Origin: Seriola aureovittata
Lineage: Eukaryota; Chordata; Actinopteri; Carangiformes; Carangidae
Direction of reading: 5' to 3'
Assembly (NCBI RefSeq): GCF_021018895.1
Contig: NC_079369.1
Coordinates: forward strand, 4,246,694 to 4,310,693
DNA: 64,000 nucleotides
This document shows, one piece after another, positions 51,055 through 62,669 of this stretch (position 1 is the stretch's first letter; the number at the start of each line of letters is the position of its first letter). Below the pieces are notes generated by a model. That model had not been told where the DNA came from and made no database searches. It saw only the letters and a program-made list of their open reading frames with translations. The position numbers and the translations under genes are program-made.

Positions 51055-52690
51055 AAAGATTACCGTTCAAAATTGCTCAACATGCATTTGAGCATCTAGG
51101 AGTTTGTATTCCCTATATGCTGAAGAACCTTCATAAAGAGAATTTTGCACCTCTCCTATCACGAACTTGCAATGATTTTGCTCCATCAACTCCAGCCATT
51201 AAGCCTTTTTCAATGAACACCACTCTTCCTGCATCAAACCTTTTCTGGAAATTGGACAATTTACTTTTAGAATTTATCTGGGAGCAGAAAAAACTGCAGC
51301 TGTGCAAGCAATACTTACAGAGGCCTCAGTCCCTCGGGGGACTGTCTCAACCAAAATTTCTGTTTTAATATTGAGCTAATGGTAGAATTAAAATTAGAAT
51401 AAGAATTACTGGCTGCAATATTAGAGTTTGAGTATTCCTCCTACCTGGCTCACCATCAAGACAAACTCTGCCAGTCTATCACTAAAGGCCTTTTTATATC
51501 CTCAAATTACTTCCTTTTTTTCACTCTATACAAAAAATGTAATCGTGTCGTCATTTCTTAGGCTCTGGTTTCATTTTGAACGTTACCTCGTTTTTACACT
51601 TGTTCTCTATTAATGCCCCAGTAGTTCATAATTATAGATTCCGCCTTCCCTGGTATATAGTGCCTTTTAGGTGTGGTCTAACAAAGGTGTTAAATCCTTT
51701 AAAGTTTTATACATTGACAATGATAAAAATGGTTTGACATGCTTACAGGATGTCAAACTATTTTTCGCTTCCTGAAAAACACCTTTTCAGATTGTTACAG
51801 AGCCTTAGCTTTGTATGGGGGGTTTGTAATGGTTTGCAAGGGGGCTAACTCTACGATATATATTCAGAATCAAACTTTAAATACAGACTCACTTAACTCG
51901 ATTAAGTAATTATGGGAGACTGATTTGGGGGATATATCACTTTGAGGTTTGGGGAAGATTCTGAGAAGAGTACACAGCTCCTCTTTTAGTGCGTGGTTTG
52001 ACACAATAAAAGTAGTGCCTACCTAAGATTTACCAGGATGTCTCCCCAGTCTGTAACAGATGTCATCAGGCCCACAAATACTTTCTCTAACTTCTGGATG
52101 ATGATTTTTTGACATTTTGTCTGAAATACCGGATCAAAAGCTTGGCCCTAACACTTCCATTGCTCTCTTTGGGGTGTAAGAGTCTTTACCCTCTTTATCC
52201 CAAAAGAAAGAGACTGATCCTGATGAAATGGAAATCTCCCGCACCCCTGTCTCTTACACACTGGATTTGGGATATGCTATACTTTCTGAAGTTACAGCAA
52301 ATAAGACTACTTCTCCATGGAAGGTCCAATTTGTCAAGGTCTGGGGCCCCATTTCTCAAGGGCATCAAGAATACTAAGTTTTCAGATATTCCAACCCAAG
52401 AAATTAGTTGTGGAGGGATAAGGTGTGACAGTGTGGCTTTTTTGTTTCTTTTTAATAAGTAGAGTTACAACTTAGCAAAAATCAAAATTATTCTTTTTTT
52501 TAATTTTCTCTACTTTGCTTGTATGTTCTTCTTTTGGTGTGTGTGTGTTACTGGCAAGGTTGGTGCCCACCTCCATGTTATAAGACATGTCTGCATTCCT
52601 TTTTGGAACAATCTAAATGGCAACTGTATTTGTCTTTGACACAGATATTGTATAATCCCATAAAAACCAATAGAAAGGTTAAACAAAAAT
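51055..52690 (+). mobile_element. 5'-truncated L1/Tx1-clade LINE: degenerate ORF2 C-terminal half and 3' UTR
   Basis: Plus-strand text follows the C-terminal part of L1/Tx1-type ORF2 in the right order. FEHLGVCIPYMLKNLHKENF lies near 51085-51145, LFWKLDNLLLEFIWEQKK near 51240-51293 and RPQSLGGLSQPKF near 51320-51358. Next come KGVKSFKVLYIDN near 51684-51722, FDILSEIPDQKLGP near 52110-52150 and RLILMKWKSPAPLSLTHW near 52211-52265. A stretch with GAPFLKG near 52350 ends the coding part. These correspond to the thumb and the C-terminal region of ORF2. The endonuclease and the catalytic palm are absent. Several frameshifts and stops make it dead. The AT-rich tail to about 52690, ending with AATCCCATAAAAA-type wording, is probably the 3' UTR. 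The left edge is approximate. Confidence 0.82.
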
Positions 52691-53392
52691 AAGTGGATCA
52701 GATTCACGAATAAGGCACGAGAATCAAAACAGGCTATAGCCCGTTGACAAACTTGATTTTAGGTTTTGTGAAACACTTAGAAAGACAGTTCTTGTGAGAT
52801 AATGAAGAACAGCCCAATAATTTTTTCTGTCCTCACTTCGCTTCGCTTGTGTGTCAGTATAGTTACAGTCGTTGCACTGGAAACGCATCAGATTTTCAGA
52901 GATATTATATTGTTAGTCTCAAATGTTTAAAAGGTGAGACACTGCCTTTTCAGAGTTAACACTAACCCTCTTAGCTAATTTCTCACCATCACATTTCAAA
53001 ACAGACGACTAGACCTGGTAACATTAGAGGGATTATTAGACCAGCAGAAAAATAGCAGAAATAAACGTGTACAGTGGCACAAGCAAATGATAGTGAAAGC
53101 TGATTCAGACGCTCCCTATTCCCACCTCACTCTCATTTCTTAGCTTGTATCTGCAGCGGTGTTTACTCTCAGCCATTGCAAATAGTGGTTGGGAAACGCT
53201 TTCCTATAGACTGCATCATATAGACAGAAATAAAGGAGCACTGTCAAATGGGTAAACTGGACCATTTAACCAATCCTATTATACTATTTGTGTCTATAGA
53301 GGAGAACTCCTGTTTAACAACAACTAAAGACCATCCTCTGATAAGATCACAGCAGCTGCAACACCCATCAACATGTTGATGTTTCTAACCCA

Positions 53393-53442
53393 TGAGTACT
53401 CAATAGTCATTACTACATTATTACATGAGTACTCAGTACTCA
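53393..53442. repeat. Clustered TGAGTACTCA palindromes
   Basis: The 10-bp palindrome TGAGTACTCA occurs at 53393-53402 and 53426-53435, and GTACTCA follows again at 53436-53442. It may be a small degenerate tandem duplication. Confidence 0.6.
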
Positions 53443-55071
53443 CGGGTCGGACAGCTACACAACTGTAAAGCTTTGTGACTTGTATCTTGCACAGTTGTGA
53501 CGTCATCAGGGTGACAACATCTGTCCACAGACATATAAACACCTGCCAAAGTCCTCCTGCTACAGTAGGTGTCTCCATGAAGGTGAAAACAACGCCAGCC
53601 ATGCTGTTGCAGCTGGTAATAAGAGTGATATATTATTTTGTATCACACAGCTTTAATACATTTTGTTGTATTTATGCTGTCGTTCACTTTAGCGTTTATT
53701 TTTCAACTAGTGACCATGTACATCAGAAGTCTTAGCATAACTAAACGCAAGAGATCTTTATCAAAAATACCTTTTTGTGGTGTGTGTTTCTGTTTAAAAA
53801 TGAAAATTATCAGATTTTTAAACCCTAAAATATTGAAATCCGTATCAGCCTTAAAAATCCTGTATCTGTCAGGCTCTACTATTAAGTAGGGGTTAATTAC
53901 AAAAGGTTCAATGATGGCCCCCTGCAAGTCTGTTCAGATCAGTCACTCATGCTGAATTATACTAAGTTATGGAAATGTAAAACTAATTGAGCAATGGCTG
54001 GAAGGATTTTTTTGCTTGTTTTGAAGGATGGTTTAAAAAAAAAAGAAAATATTATAGTAGAAAACAGTAGAAAAAATATCCAACGTAAGTCCCTTTGGTC
54101 TATATTTTTTTTTATATTTAGTCAAAATGTAATGTTTTCTTTGAGTAAAAAATGATGTGTTATTCTGTCTTTTATCCATGCACTATCCCTGACGGTAGGG
54201 AGCGGATTAAAGCATTGGCATGAAACAGTCTATTAAGAATTTACCCCTTTAATTATGCTGCAGTTATGTCACCGCTTTATGGGGCAGTTATGCCTTATGG
54301 TGTTTTTAAAGACATATAACCCAACAACTCATCCCTGGACAATAAACTCTATATTAAAAGTTCCCGCATAGTTACAAAGAGAATTCACAACAACTGCAAA
54401 TGCAGATAATTAGCCAGCGATTGCTAGAAATTAGACCATTATGAAAACTGCAGCCACCCCTGCTGACAACCTCACTCTATGATTAACTGTTAATAATGTT
54501 GCTTCTCTGCAAAAACAGTTACAACTGAATGTGCTCCATTCAAATCACGCCCAAATAGCAGTGCAAATTGACAAAAGCAGCCACGTAGGGCTACAGAATG
54601 TATTCACATACATTTTCCTTTATTCACACCACAATATACCTTTAGTTCTTACTTTAGTGATGTCATCCCAGATCAACAGAGGCATCAAATCAAACCGGTG
54701 TAACAGAGGTAATTATCACACTTTGCACTCTGGTGGATTTCGAGCAATATCTACATCTATTCACAGAATATACCTCAGAATCGTAAACAGCGGCTTGTAG
54801 CTTGCTCCTTTACAAGGGAAGTTATAATGGATTCCAATGGTGACCCAGAGTCGCAACGAAACAAGAGCATCAGAACGTCCCCAAACCACACGTGCAGGAC
54901 AATCCAGTTGTTCTGCACAGCTGATCTAGGGGATAAAATCAATCATTCTGTACTTTGTCTTGGTGGTAGAGCAGTCTAAGGTAGACACCATAGAACCAAC
55001 ATCACAATGTCAGTTTTAAATCTGTTGCCTGACCTTAGTAACATCACATCATCCCCTTCTCTTTTTCACCC

Positions 55072-55091
55072 CATGCAAAGGACTTTGCATG
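55072..55091. repeat. 9-bp inverted repeat at the edge of a dispersed repeat
   Basis: CATGCAAAG (55072-55080) and CTTTGCATG (55083-55091) are exact reverse complements with two bases between. It lies just outside the left edge of the dispersed repeat, so it may be an insertion scar. Confidence 0.55.
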
Positions 55092-55094
55092 AAA

Positions 55095-55430
55095 ATGAAG
55101 CCGACATGGAAGTGCCAAAAGCTGCAGTTCCTTGAATGGCCACTTGAGGCTGGCAATGAAAATGAGTCAATCCCCACAGACCATCATGTTAAAATGCCCA
55201 ACTTTACAGCAGAGATAAACATGTTTACAGTCTGGTATATAAAACTTTTATGGTTGGTCTCTATAGTTAATTCCAACCTTCATGACACTTGTTAATTTGA
55301 GTAACAGACCATGAGGAAATTTGTGCTCCTGTTCTTTGAGGCAAGTGAAATTCTTTAAAACCGCTCTTCAAAAACCTATGAGTGTCGCCACGTAGTCTCC
55401 GTCCATCTTTATATACAGTCTATGGCTACA
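55095..55430. repeat. Widespread teleost dispersed repeat
   Basis: The order 'ctgcagttccttgaatggcc', 'cacttgaggctggc', 'gagtcaatccccacagacc', 'catgttaaaatgcccaac', 'ttacagcagagataaacatg', 'tttacagtctggtat' and 'ctctatagttaat' is highly characteristic. It ends with 'gtccatctttatatacagtc' and 'tatgg'. I recognise this as one of the commonest non-coding dispersed repeats of percomorph fish. The 68-codon plus-strand frame through it is not a gene. Its formal class is not known to me. Confidence 0.72.
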
Positions 55431-56739
55431 TGTGATGTTAACAACAATGCCGATGAGGGTTAAGTGAACAGGCGATATAATGATGTTACACAATTTTGTC
55501 AGTTACCATGATTCCAAGCCACCAAAAGCCATATTTTCCAGTTGTCCATCTCATGTGCACCTGACAGAACAGATGTGCTTCTTTTCTACATCAGTCCAGC
55601 TGTCTACAGAGGTTGCCGCTAACTTTATTCCACTAGATGACAACAAGAGTACAATCCTCAGCTTATATTTTGTGAATCTACATTAAACACTAGAAACAGC
55701 AATGAGATATGACTCTTCACAACAAAAATATTTGTGCTATTATTTTTTAGTTAATATTGTCTATAATTGTGACTCTAGCTTACCATCCTAGTGTCTGTCT
55801 CTCACTGCATATACAAAAGGTTCACAGGTTGAAGTCAGACCTAATCCAATTTGATGTAATTACATGGATCGAGTTTGGATAGGGTTTTGAGTGGCTAAGA
55901 CAAGGGTACTCAGCATTAAGTGGAGCCGGAGCTCACACAAGGGGTGGAGTCTAACATAATCAGACTGTGGTGAGGACTAGCTCTCACAAGCAGGGGAACT
56001 CCACCTTGACACTGATTAGCCCGCTGACATTTTAATGTGGGTCCGTCAATTCTAAATACTCTGATTACAGAACCAAACAATAATTTGCAAAACAAGATGC
56101 GTGAAATTGTCTTGCTTGAAAATGAAAGAAACAGCATATCAAGATAATTGTTTTCTTAATTAGATGCATTTCCCATTAAAGCAGGATATTGATGATCAGG
56201 ACACGCTGTAACTATTACACAAAAAACCTAATGTTTTAAGAATTAACACGCTCAAGAGTCACTAATTTCAGACACTATACTTCCAACATTTTAATAGAAC
56301 GTTGAACACTGAAATGTCCATTAGAAAAAAAACATTACTTGGGTTTATTCTGTTGTGTTTTGCTCTCTGTGGTCAAATTAAACCTAAGAACAAAGATAAT
56401 CTAAAAAAAAAGAGCAGCAACAGTAAATGGAAAATGTGCCAGTCAAGCTGAAATGATGTTATTACGCTGCATGCTGTGAGTGGCTGAGTAACCTTCAGTT
56501 ACAAACTGCGTCTGTGAGTGAGATGATTTATTTTGTAGCAAAAATACCGAAAAAAATGAAAACCTGAGAGACATGAAAATGAAATAGATTGAGATTTGAT
56601 TACAAATCATAACATAAAAGTTAAATACTCTGGATAATGACATTTATGCTTGGTATTTAAATTACAGATGGTAGACTGTAATATTTTTATGTAGTGTTTT
56701 ATTAAGTGTGTTTATGCTCTGTATAGGCTGTGTTGTGAA
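55431..56739. other. Non-coding stretch, no gene seen
   Basis: No coding or repeat signal that I recognise. AT-rich, with an A run near 56403-56411. Confidence 0.45.
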
Positions 56740-57240
56740 TGTTGTAGGGAGGGCCTCTGGTCATTGCATGCCAGCTTTTTCAAAGTAATGCAAGACCTTC
56801 CTGAAATTCTTGAAAGCTGACAGTATTTGACGTGAGCTGTGTTAATTACAGTAATGGCACGCATTCTCATTAAGTCATTGTTTACGTATCCCGGGGCCTT
56901 ATGGAGCCCGAGTGGTGCTCTGGTCTGCTCGAGCACCGCCGCCTCACTGGTCTGTGAGGCTATGGCCTCGTTAACACAGACAGCTGTTCCTCCCAGCCAC
57001 AACCATGGCCAACATGACGAGTGGCGCCGGACATGCTGCTGAACACACCCACTGCGGGAGCAACTGTCAGACACAGAAGTATCCCACAAGGCAGGAAAAC
57101 GTCAATGAGTAATCAGCGAGAAAGTGCTCCTCGGGTTATGTTTTTCAGGCCCAGCCCCCAATCCCTCATGAACCAGCCGCTCCCCTTCACAAGATCGTTC
57201 ATGAGGCTGTCTCATGACCTCGTCCTATCTTTTTAAATTG
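56740..57240. promoter_or_regulatory. Candidate conserved non-coding element, GC-richer
   Basis: A GC-richer, repeat-free stretch. Around 56885-57060 it has many CpGs for this window, CTCGAGCACC-type and GAACATG-type words and no transposon signature. A 125-codon minus-strand frame (57089-56712) crosses it without family resemblance. It could be a distal enhancer or a small CpG-rich regulatory element. Confidence 0.3.
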
Positions 57241-57940
57241 GTGCAGTCAAAGGTGCAGTTGGTGTATAATTCAACCAGTGAACTGTGGTGAGGAGCGCAA
57301 TGTGCATGAGATAAACAGCGACACAGGAATCCTATAAGTTTTCTCTGTCAGGGCGAGCAGCCAACGGGGCAAGGGTAGTAATGATGCTGCAGGAGGCAAA
57401 AGAAACAATTGAATCGGAGGCTCTATTTATCCAACTACTAAAAATGAAATTTTGGACTTTCATGCCTACTTGCAAATTTAAGAATAAAAGCTATTTGTCA
57501 CATTTCTTTTGACATAAAAATACTGTAAATCTACGGGAGTTCCAGAAGTCTCTTAATTTGGTTAAGAGTAATTCCTAGATGATCGAGACATGTAATGTAA
57601 CTGTACCAAATTATTACAACTAATATGTTAACTACAGCAATATGCGTAATGCCATATAGTGTAGTTTTAGTCTGCTAGACCAAAATGAATTTGGCTGATT
57701 GATTCATTTTGTTTACTGTAACTTAACAAGTGGCACTGAAATCTACTGTTTGGGTTCAGCCAATTTTTTACTGTTTCATCCCTATTTGTACATTTATATA
57801 TCATAAATATACTTACCATATTAAAGCAGTTAATTACTACTGGAAATGTGAAGGATTTGGCAAAAACAACATGATTTTTGTAATTTTATACTTGCAAATG
57901 ATTTGCAGATTTATTATTCAATTGTGAGGTCTGCACAATT
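57241..57940. other. Non-coding stretch, nothing specific seen
   Basis: AT-rich sequence without recognised elements. Confidence 0.45.
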
Positions 57941-58375
57941 TAACAGCAAAATAGTTGCAGAACTTTCTGTCAGTTGCCTAACTGCTTCGGCATTTGTGCA
58001 TATGGCTCTGAAGGTGACAGTGCTGTTAGTGAGCAGTGCAGTCAGCCGGTCACTTCGAACCACTTTCGCCATGCAGCGTATAATTGGGCAGATTTTGGAT
58101 CTGATTCACCCCTCTCAACAATTGCAGGCGTGTTCTGGATTCGAGGCTGGTCTGAACCGATTATCTTCCCAAATGATCAGGTAGTGCGAAGGGTTGACAG
58201 ACATAATCTTAATCTTACCAACTGGACTGGAACCTCCCCGATTTTGAAACCCTGCAGTGTAAGAGGAACAATGACGGAATATCGAGCAGAAACCTGCAAT
58301 AGCCAAAGAGTTAACCCTGAACTCGTTAAAACATATCGGAAGTGTGTAGTCCAGCGTCTTGACTAAAATCGTGTG
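57941..58375 (+). other. CpG-rich stretch with an open frame of unknown nature
   Basis: The plus strand is open from about 57974 to the TGA... region's TAA at 58366 for 130 codons, but begins with TTG and has no in-frame ATG in its first 100 codons. A neighbouring frame is open for 93 codons. The stretch is visibly richer in CpG and GC than the AT-rich DNA on both sides. The peptide (with motifs such as NWADFGSDSP and LTNWTGTSP) matches no family that I know. It may be part of a young transposon or a chance opening in CpG-rich DNA. An exon is possible but unsupported. Confidence 0.25.
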
Positions 58376-58719
58376 GCGTGTGTGCGTTCTTGTGATTAAA
58401 ATATTAAAAAATGGTTAAATCTGTGTTGTGATCTCCCACTTTTTTAAATCTGTGTGCACCAAGCCTAAGGAACAGCCACAAGCATATGGCAAATGATAAA
58501 ACTTAAACAGATCAATCAGCATGATCAAATCTCATCCACATGTGATAAATTTCCCACAACCTGAAATAATCAAGCATTATCAAATAAGAGTTTGTAGAAA
58601 CTGATTAATGCTTTCTAAAATGTATTGCAATATTTAAATTTCTAACTTATCATGTCAGAGTAAAGATGGCAGCGATGGCTTCAAGAAACAGGGATTGAAA
58701 TGTCTATTAAGGGAACACT
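58376..58719. other. Non-coding stretch, nothing specific seen
   Basis: AT-rich; no repeat or gene recognised. Confidence 0.45.
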
Positions 58720-59270
58720 GCCTTTCCTCTGAATGTGTGAACTATAAAAGCTTTAATTTCCCTATCATCTCTGGGATCTAATACCAATCTGTACTCTTTA
58801 TTCAGACTGTCTGTGTTGCTGCCAGACAAAGCCTTTGAAAAGCCAATTCCTGGGAATTAAAGAAAAGAGATTAAAATGTCATTAGGTGCTACATAATTGA
58901 ATGTCAGTTTTGAATAAACTTGAATTCAATTCCTGGTCATTAAACTGGATGTGGTCTGCCTTTTTCCAATCATAGTTTTGAGCCCACAGATGAGAGCGAG
59001 GTACTAACTTCAAAATCATTAAATTGAGAGGAGTTTGTTTGGCCTTGGCGTGCCAGACTGCTTTGATTCTGGCTCAGAGCGAAGGGATGAGCAGCTGGAG
59101 GAGAGATCAAATTGAAACAAAGCTTCGGAAAATTGAAGGAAACATGAGCATAATAATATTTAATAATTAAATTCTCACAAACAATGGCAACCGAATGAAG
59201 TAATCTGCAAAAGTGTGCAACATAATTTGCATAATTGACACAGTCCCCCCTTCTCCCTCCTGTAAATGAA
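58720..59270. promoter_or_regulatory. Candidate conserved non-coding element
   Basis: Unique-looking and repeat-free over more than 500 bases. It holds 'aattcctgggaattaaag' (a near-palindromic TTCCTGGGAA, STAT-like, about 58845), 'aaatcattaaattga' (about 59012), 'aacaatggcaacc' (about 59183; SOX-like ACAATGG) and 'taatttgcataattg' (about 59224; octamer-like). The mix of SOX, POU and homeodomain words is typical of neural developmental enhancers. This is an inference, untested by alignment. Confidence 0.38.
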
Positions 59271-59403
59271 TGATGAAGACAATAAAAGATGTTGCTAAAA
59301 TTGGGAACAATAACAGCAAAATTTCATCAAGGCCCCCATGCTCTGATTAATCTGCGCCTGCAAATCAGTGCAGGGGAAAGAGAGAGAGAAAGAACCAGAG
59401 GAA

Positions 59404-59418
59404 GGGGGGGGGGGGGGG
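59404..59418. repeat. G15 mononucleotide run
   Basis: About 15 G in a row, likely length-unstable and error-prone in assembly. Confidence 0.85.
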
Positions 59419-59789
59419 CAGGTGATTAACAACAGCAGGGATTGCCACTGTGGACAACGTGCCCCGCTTTGCTCAGCTCGAGGGGCACCATACGTACACC
59501 CCTTCCACGCAGCTGCTGCAGGCACTGGCTAGCTGGATCATCCCCTGAAAGCCTGAATGAGTGCAATCATTTGTTTTGTCATTAACCCCTAGTGCACCAT
59601 CTCCATGCCTCAGCACTTATAACCCCATAATTTCTTCTCTTAAACCCCACCCCCACCCAAAAAAAAATAAAAAATAAAAATCAGCTTGACACTGAAAAAG
59701 ACTTTAAAAAGTTCCATGACGTGAAAAAGCAGCTCATATACTGAATATATCATTTTATGTGACATTCCTAAATGTTTCTAATCTTTCTC

Positions 59790-60140
59790 GGCTAATTATT
59801 TGCTATCTTAGTGCACTGCCATTTTTAATTATTCAGTATGAAGGAACTGTATTAAATGAAAACATAATACAATGGCAGACCTATTTTATATTCAGGATTT
59901 CTAATTAACGGTTTCTCTTTATACACATTTTCTATCTCTCTGATCATTTAGATAACAACTTTCATCATCATCTTTTGATGTTTACAAAATACAAAACCAG
60001 GCATCATCGAGATTTATGCTGCATATTCGGCTCCTAATAACATTTGCATTTACTAGTCAATTAACTTGATTAAATTCATATTCCATGTCTGATTCAACTT
60101 TGCTTGCGAGAGACAGTTACTGCTTAGTGAATTAAATAGT
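59790..60140. promoter_or_regulatory. Candidate conserved non-coding element, homeodomain-rich
   Basis: Repeat-free AT-rich stretch with many TAATTA-type and octamer-like words: 'ggctaattatttgc' (about 59789), 'ttctaattaacgg' (about 59899), 'aacatttgcatttac' (about 60040), 'gtcaattaacttgatt' (about 60056). Regulatory role is inferred. Confidence 0.34.
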
Positions 60141-60349
60141 AGCATGGGCGAAATGATGCAACAGCGAAAAGGGGGGGGGTGCTATGTCAGGTTCCATTAT
60201 GCTGTAAACAACACAGGACAACAGAAATTACACATTACAAGCAATACATGCCATGTACGGCAGGTCTGTGAGAAGAAAAGGGTCTCTCTACTCTTTTGCT
60301 GTGTTTCTGTCATATTCTTTCTCCAAATGATGAGTCACGTGTTTGACTA

Positions 60350-60730
60350 TGATCATCAGTGATTGTCTCTTGTCCTCTGTGGACTTTAACACAGGCCCTG
60401 CTGAGCACATTAGTAAAAGCATATGATGTTTTCACTACATTCCTCCCCAATACCTCCCCTGATTCTGTATTCCCACACAAAGCACTGTCTTGTAAATTCC
60501 ATGCAATTAGTAGCCTTAACATACCCACAGACACTCATTTGATTTTAACCTCCTCTGTCCAATTAACAAAATGTAGGTTGGAAAATAAATGGCAGACGCC
60601 TAAGCAAATTAATTATGTGTCCACCAAGCTGTTAGCCCGTGTGCACAGAGCAGGGGCTGGCACTAGGAGCTGGGCACACACTGCCATATGGCCTGTGTGA
60701 GAGCGGACATCGTTAGGGGGTGCCGCGGTA
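60350..60730. promoter_or_regulatory. Candidate conserved non-coding element
   Basis: A unique-looking stretch with 'gcaattagtag' (about 60504), 'ccaattaacaaaatg' (about 60559) and 'caaattaattatgtg' (about 60605). A 113-codon plus-strand frame crosses it (60359-60700) without family resemblance or splice context. Judged on texture. Confidence 0.3.
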
Positions 60731-60999
60731 CACCCCTTAAATTCTCACAGATACTTATGTCTCGGTCACAATAGATATTTAACATATGCTGTGAAATGCT
60801 GCAGAATTAGTCTGATATAAATGTTTTTATGCTTTGAGGATTAGCGCTTCATTTTGATCCATCTGGGATCCCTCAAGCCATTTTTACTTTCTATTGTAAA
60901 TGTAATTCTACTGCGACATGGTTTACAGCAGAAAGTTGTTTCTGAATGTTCCTCTAGCTTTTGTTTCCTGGACTTTACAAACTACTCTTCAGCTACAGC

Positions 61000-61670
61000 A
61001 AGAATTATTAAAGGGACACCACACCAACTTGACACATTAAGTTTACTTTACTCATCACGAGGGGTACTAGTCACTTGTGTAATGTGTTCTGTAAATGACC
61101 CTGATGATGTCATAGTGATATCATCAGGGTTATTTTGGCTTGGGTCTGAGACTGGGTCTGAGGTTTGAATCTACAAGGAAAATAGAAGACACAGAGGATC
61201 TGATGAGAGACAATTCTCTATATAAAGGGATGCTATTGAGTTGCATTATGGGATATGCAAGATCCAGCTTTTATGGAACTTGACCCATACTAGAGACTAA
61301 AAGTCAGGATATCTCAGCCTCCCTTTTAGAGTATCTGGACTATCATTTCAACCAAAATCAATCCCTCTCCAATAAAACCTTCAGCCATTTCAAGTGTTCG
61401 GTAGACAGTCTGAGCAGAAAGCTCCTCCGTACAAAGAAGTAAATTTATCAAATGACAGAATAAGGTGTTAAATGTTTGATTAAAGAAAGTGGTGTAACAA
61501 TACCAACAGCACCCTCTGCACACACTTAGAGCTGCCTGGCAAAGTTTGGCTTGGAAGCAGGAAGAAGGTCAATCTGCTTTGCTGTGCTCCACTACATAAT
61601 ATGATCAACATGGCCACCTAGAGGTAATATAAAGCAACACAAACATCTGGTCTCATTTTAAGGGCAACAA
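61000..61670. repeat. Dispersed fish repeat with an internal palindrome
   Basis: The order 'attaaagggacaccacacc', 'aaatgaccctgatgatgtca', 'gcattatgggatatgcaaga', 'gactaaaagtcaggatatct', 'tcaatccctctccaataaaa', 'ctcctccgtacaaag', 'aacatggccacctagaggta' recalls a repeat that I have seen in percomorph sequences. An exact 10-bp inverted repeat (61099-61108 with 61120-61129) sits inside. Non-coding; class unknown. TIRs were looked for and not convincingly found. Confidence 0.5.
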
Positions 61671-62647
61671 TAACCTAATTCCTCCTTCATAACAGGATCG
61701 TGACATTAGATTATTGGCACAATAATCATAATTAACATAAATTATGATGGTATTATGCCAACAAACATCTAATCCACAGGGATCTGGTAACTGCACACGA
61801 AGTATGTCTGATTACAGCTGCCCCCACATTATAATCCTATTCATATTTTTAAATGCAGTTGCTGCGTTCCCAGCATTAGTTCTCAGACTACACTACAACT
61901 ATGTAGCATTATACATTTATGATGCTGGATATTTCCACACATGAAAAATTCAGTTGACATGACACATAGTGTATGAGTTAATACTAGACACTGTTATGTA
62001 AACAGAAATTGAGCAAAAGCTTCTCTATGTAACTAAGGTAGAAAAAGATACTATAATGACAAATGAAACACAAGCAGAATAAGCAGATACATACATACCA
62101 GTACACGCAATAGGTAAGGAAGCAGAGGTCAAATATTCCATAGTCGGCCTCTCTCCAAAGGCATTTATTGAAAGTATTATTGATGAACATGATTTGTGCC
62201 ATCTGCTGCAACGACTCAGACCGGTTTAACCAGTTCAGTGCTTTAATTCACTGAACTCAAATCACAGTGAACTGCTTCAACAAGTTACTTGGAGCAACCT
62301 CATAATTTCTGCACGGCTAAAGACCGGCCACAGACCGAGGGATCAAATTACTAGACAAGCTAGCTGCTGACATTCTATAACCATGAGGCTGTGGACACAA
62401 TAGAGCGAAAGACTAAGAAATGTATATGTAGAAGAAATGGATCTTTTGTCCAGGCAGACAGGTGTCTTTTTTTTTTTTTTTGTATGTGATTATGTATAAG
62501 CCTGGATAAACATGGCTTCTTGTTTCCATGACATCACCAGCACTGCATATATTTAAAGGTTCTCACAGTCATGGTGTGTAGATGTTAATCTAGGGGTTGG
62601 AAGGGGCTGAACATCAACACCCCCTCCTTACCTTTCCCCTATTTTTC
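61671..62647. other. Non-coding stretch, possible regulatory DNA
   Basis: The part at about 61725-61960 is unique-looking and rich in ATAATTAAC-type words. A 9-bp inverted repeat, AGTTCAGTG (62232-62240) with CACTGAACT (62249-62257), follows further right. A T run lies at about 62468-62481. No gene. Confidence 0.4.
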
Positions 62648-62669
62648 TTTTTTTTTTTTTTTTTTTTTT
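62648..62669. repeat. Poly-T tract
   Basis: A run of 22 T. No retroposon body was recognised to its right, where unique-looking DNA starts at once. Confidence 0.85.

Larger units (their letters stand above)
52691..55094. other. Non-coding stretch, no gene seen
   Basis: No gene. It holds the GAGTACTC palindrome cluster at 53393-53442. The minus-strand frame 53324-53602 is open for 92 codons without recognisable family. AT-rich blocks lie near 54030-54170. Parts of 52780-53300 may be repeats that I cannot name. Confidence 0.42.

Noticed and set aside
53324..53602. 92-codon minus-strand frame
   Set aside because: Overlaps the palindrome cluster; no family resemblance. It may be part of an unnamed repeat.
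54969..54985. 'ggtagagcag' resembling a tRNA A box
   Set aside because: No B box or cloverleaf-compatible sequence follows.
56712..57089. 125-codon minus-strand open frame
   Set aside because: GC-richer DNA has fewer stops; no family resemblance or exon boundaries.
60359..60700. 113-codon plus-strand open frame
   Set aside because: No start or splice context and no similarity to known proteins.
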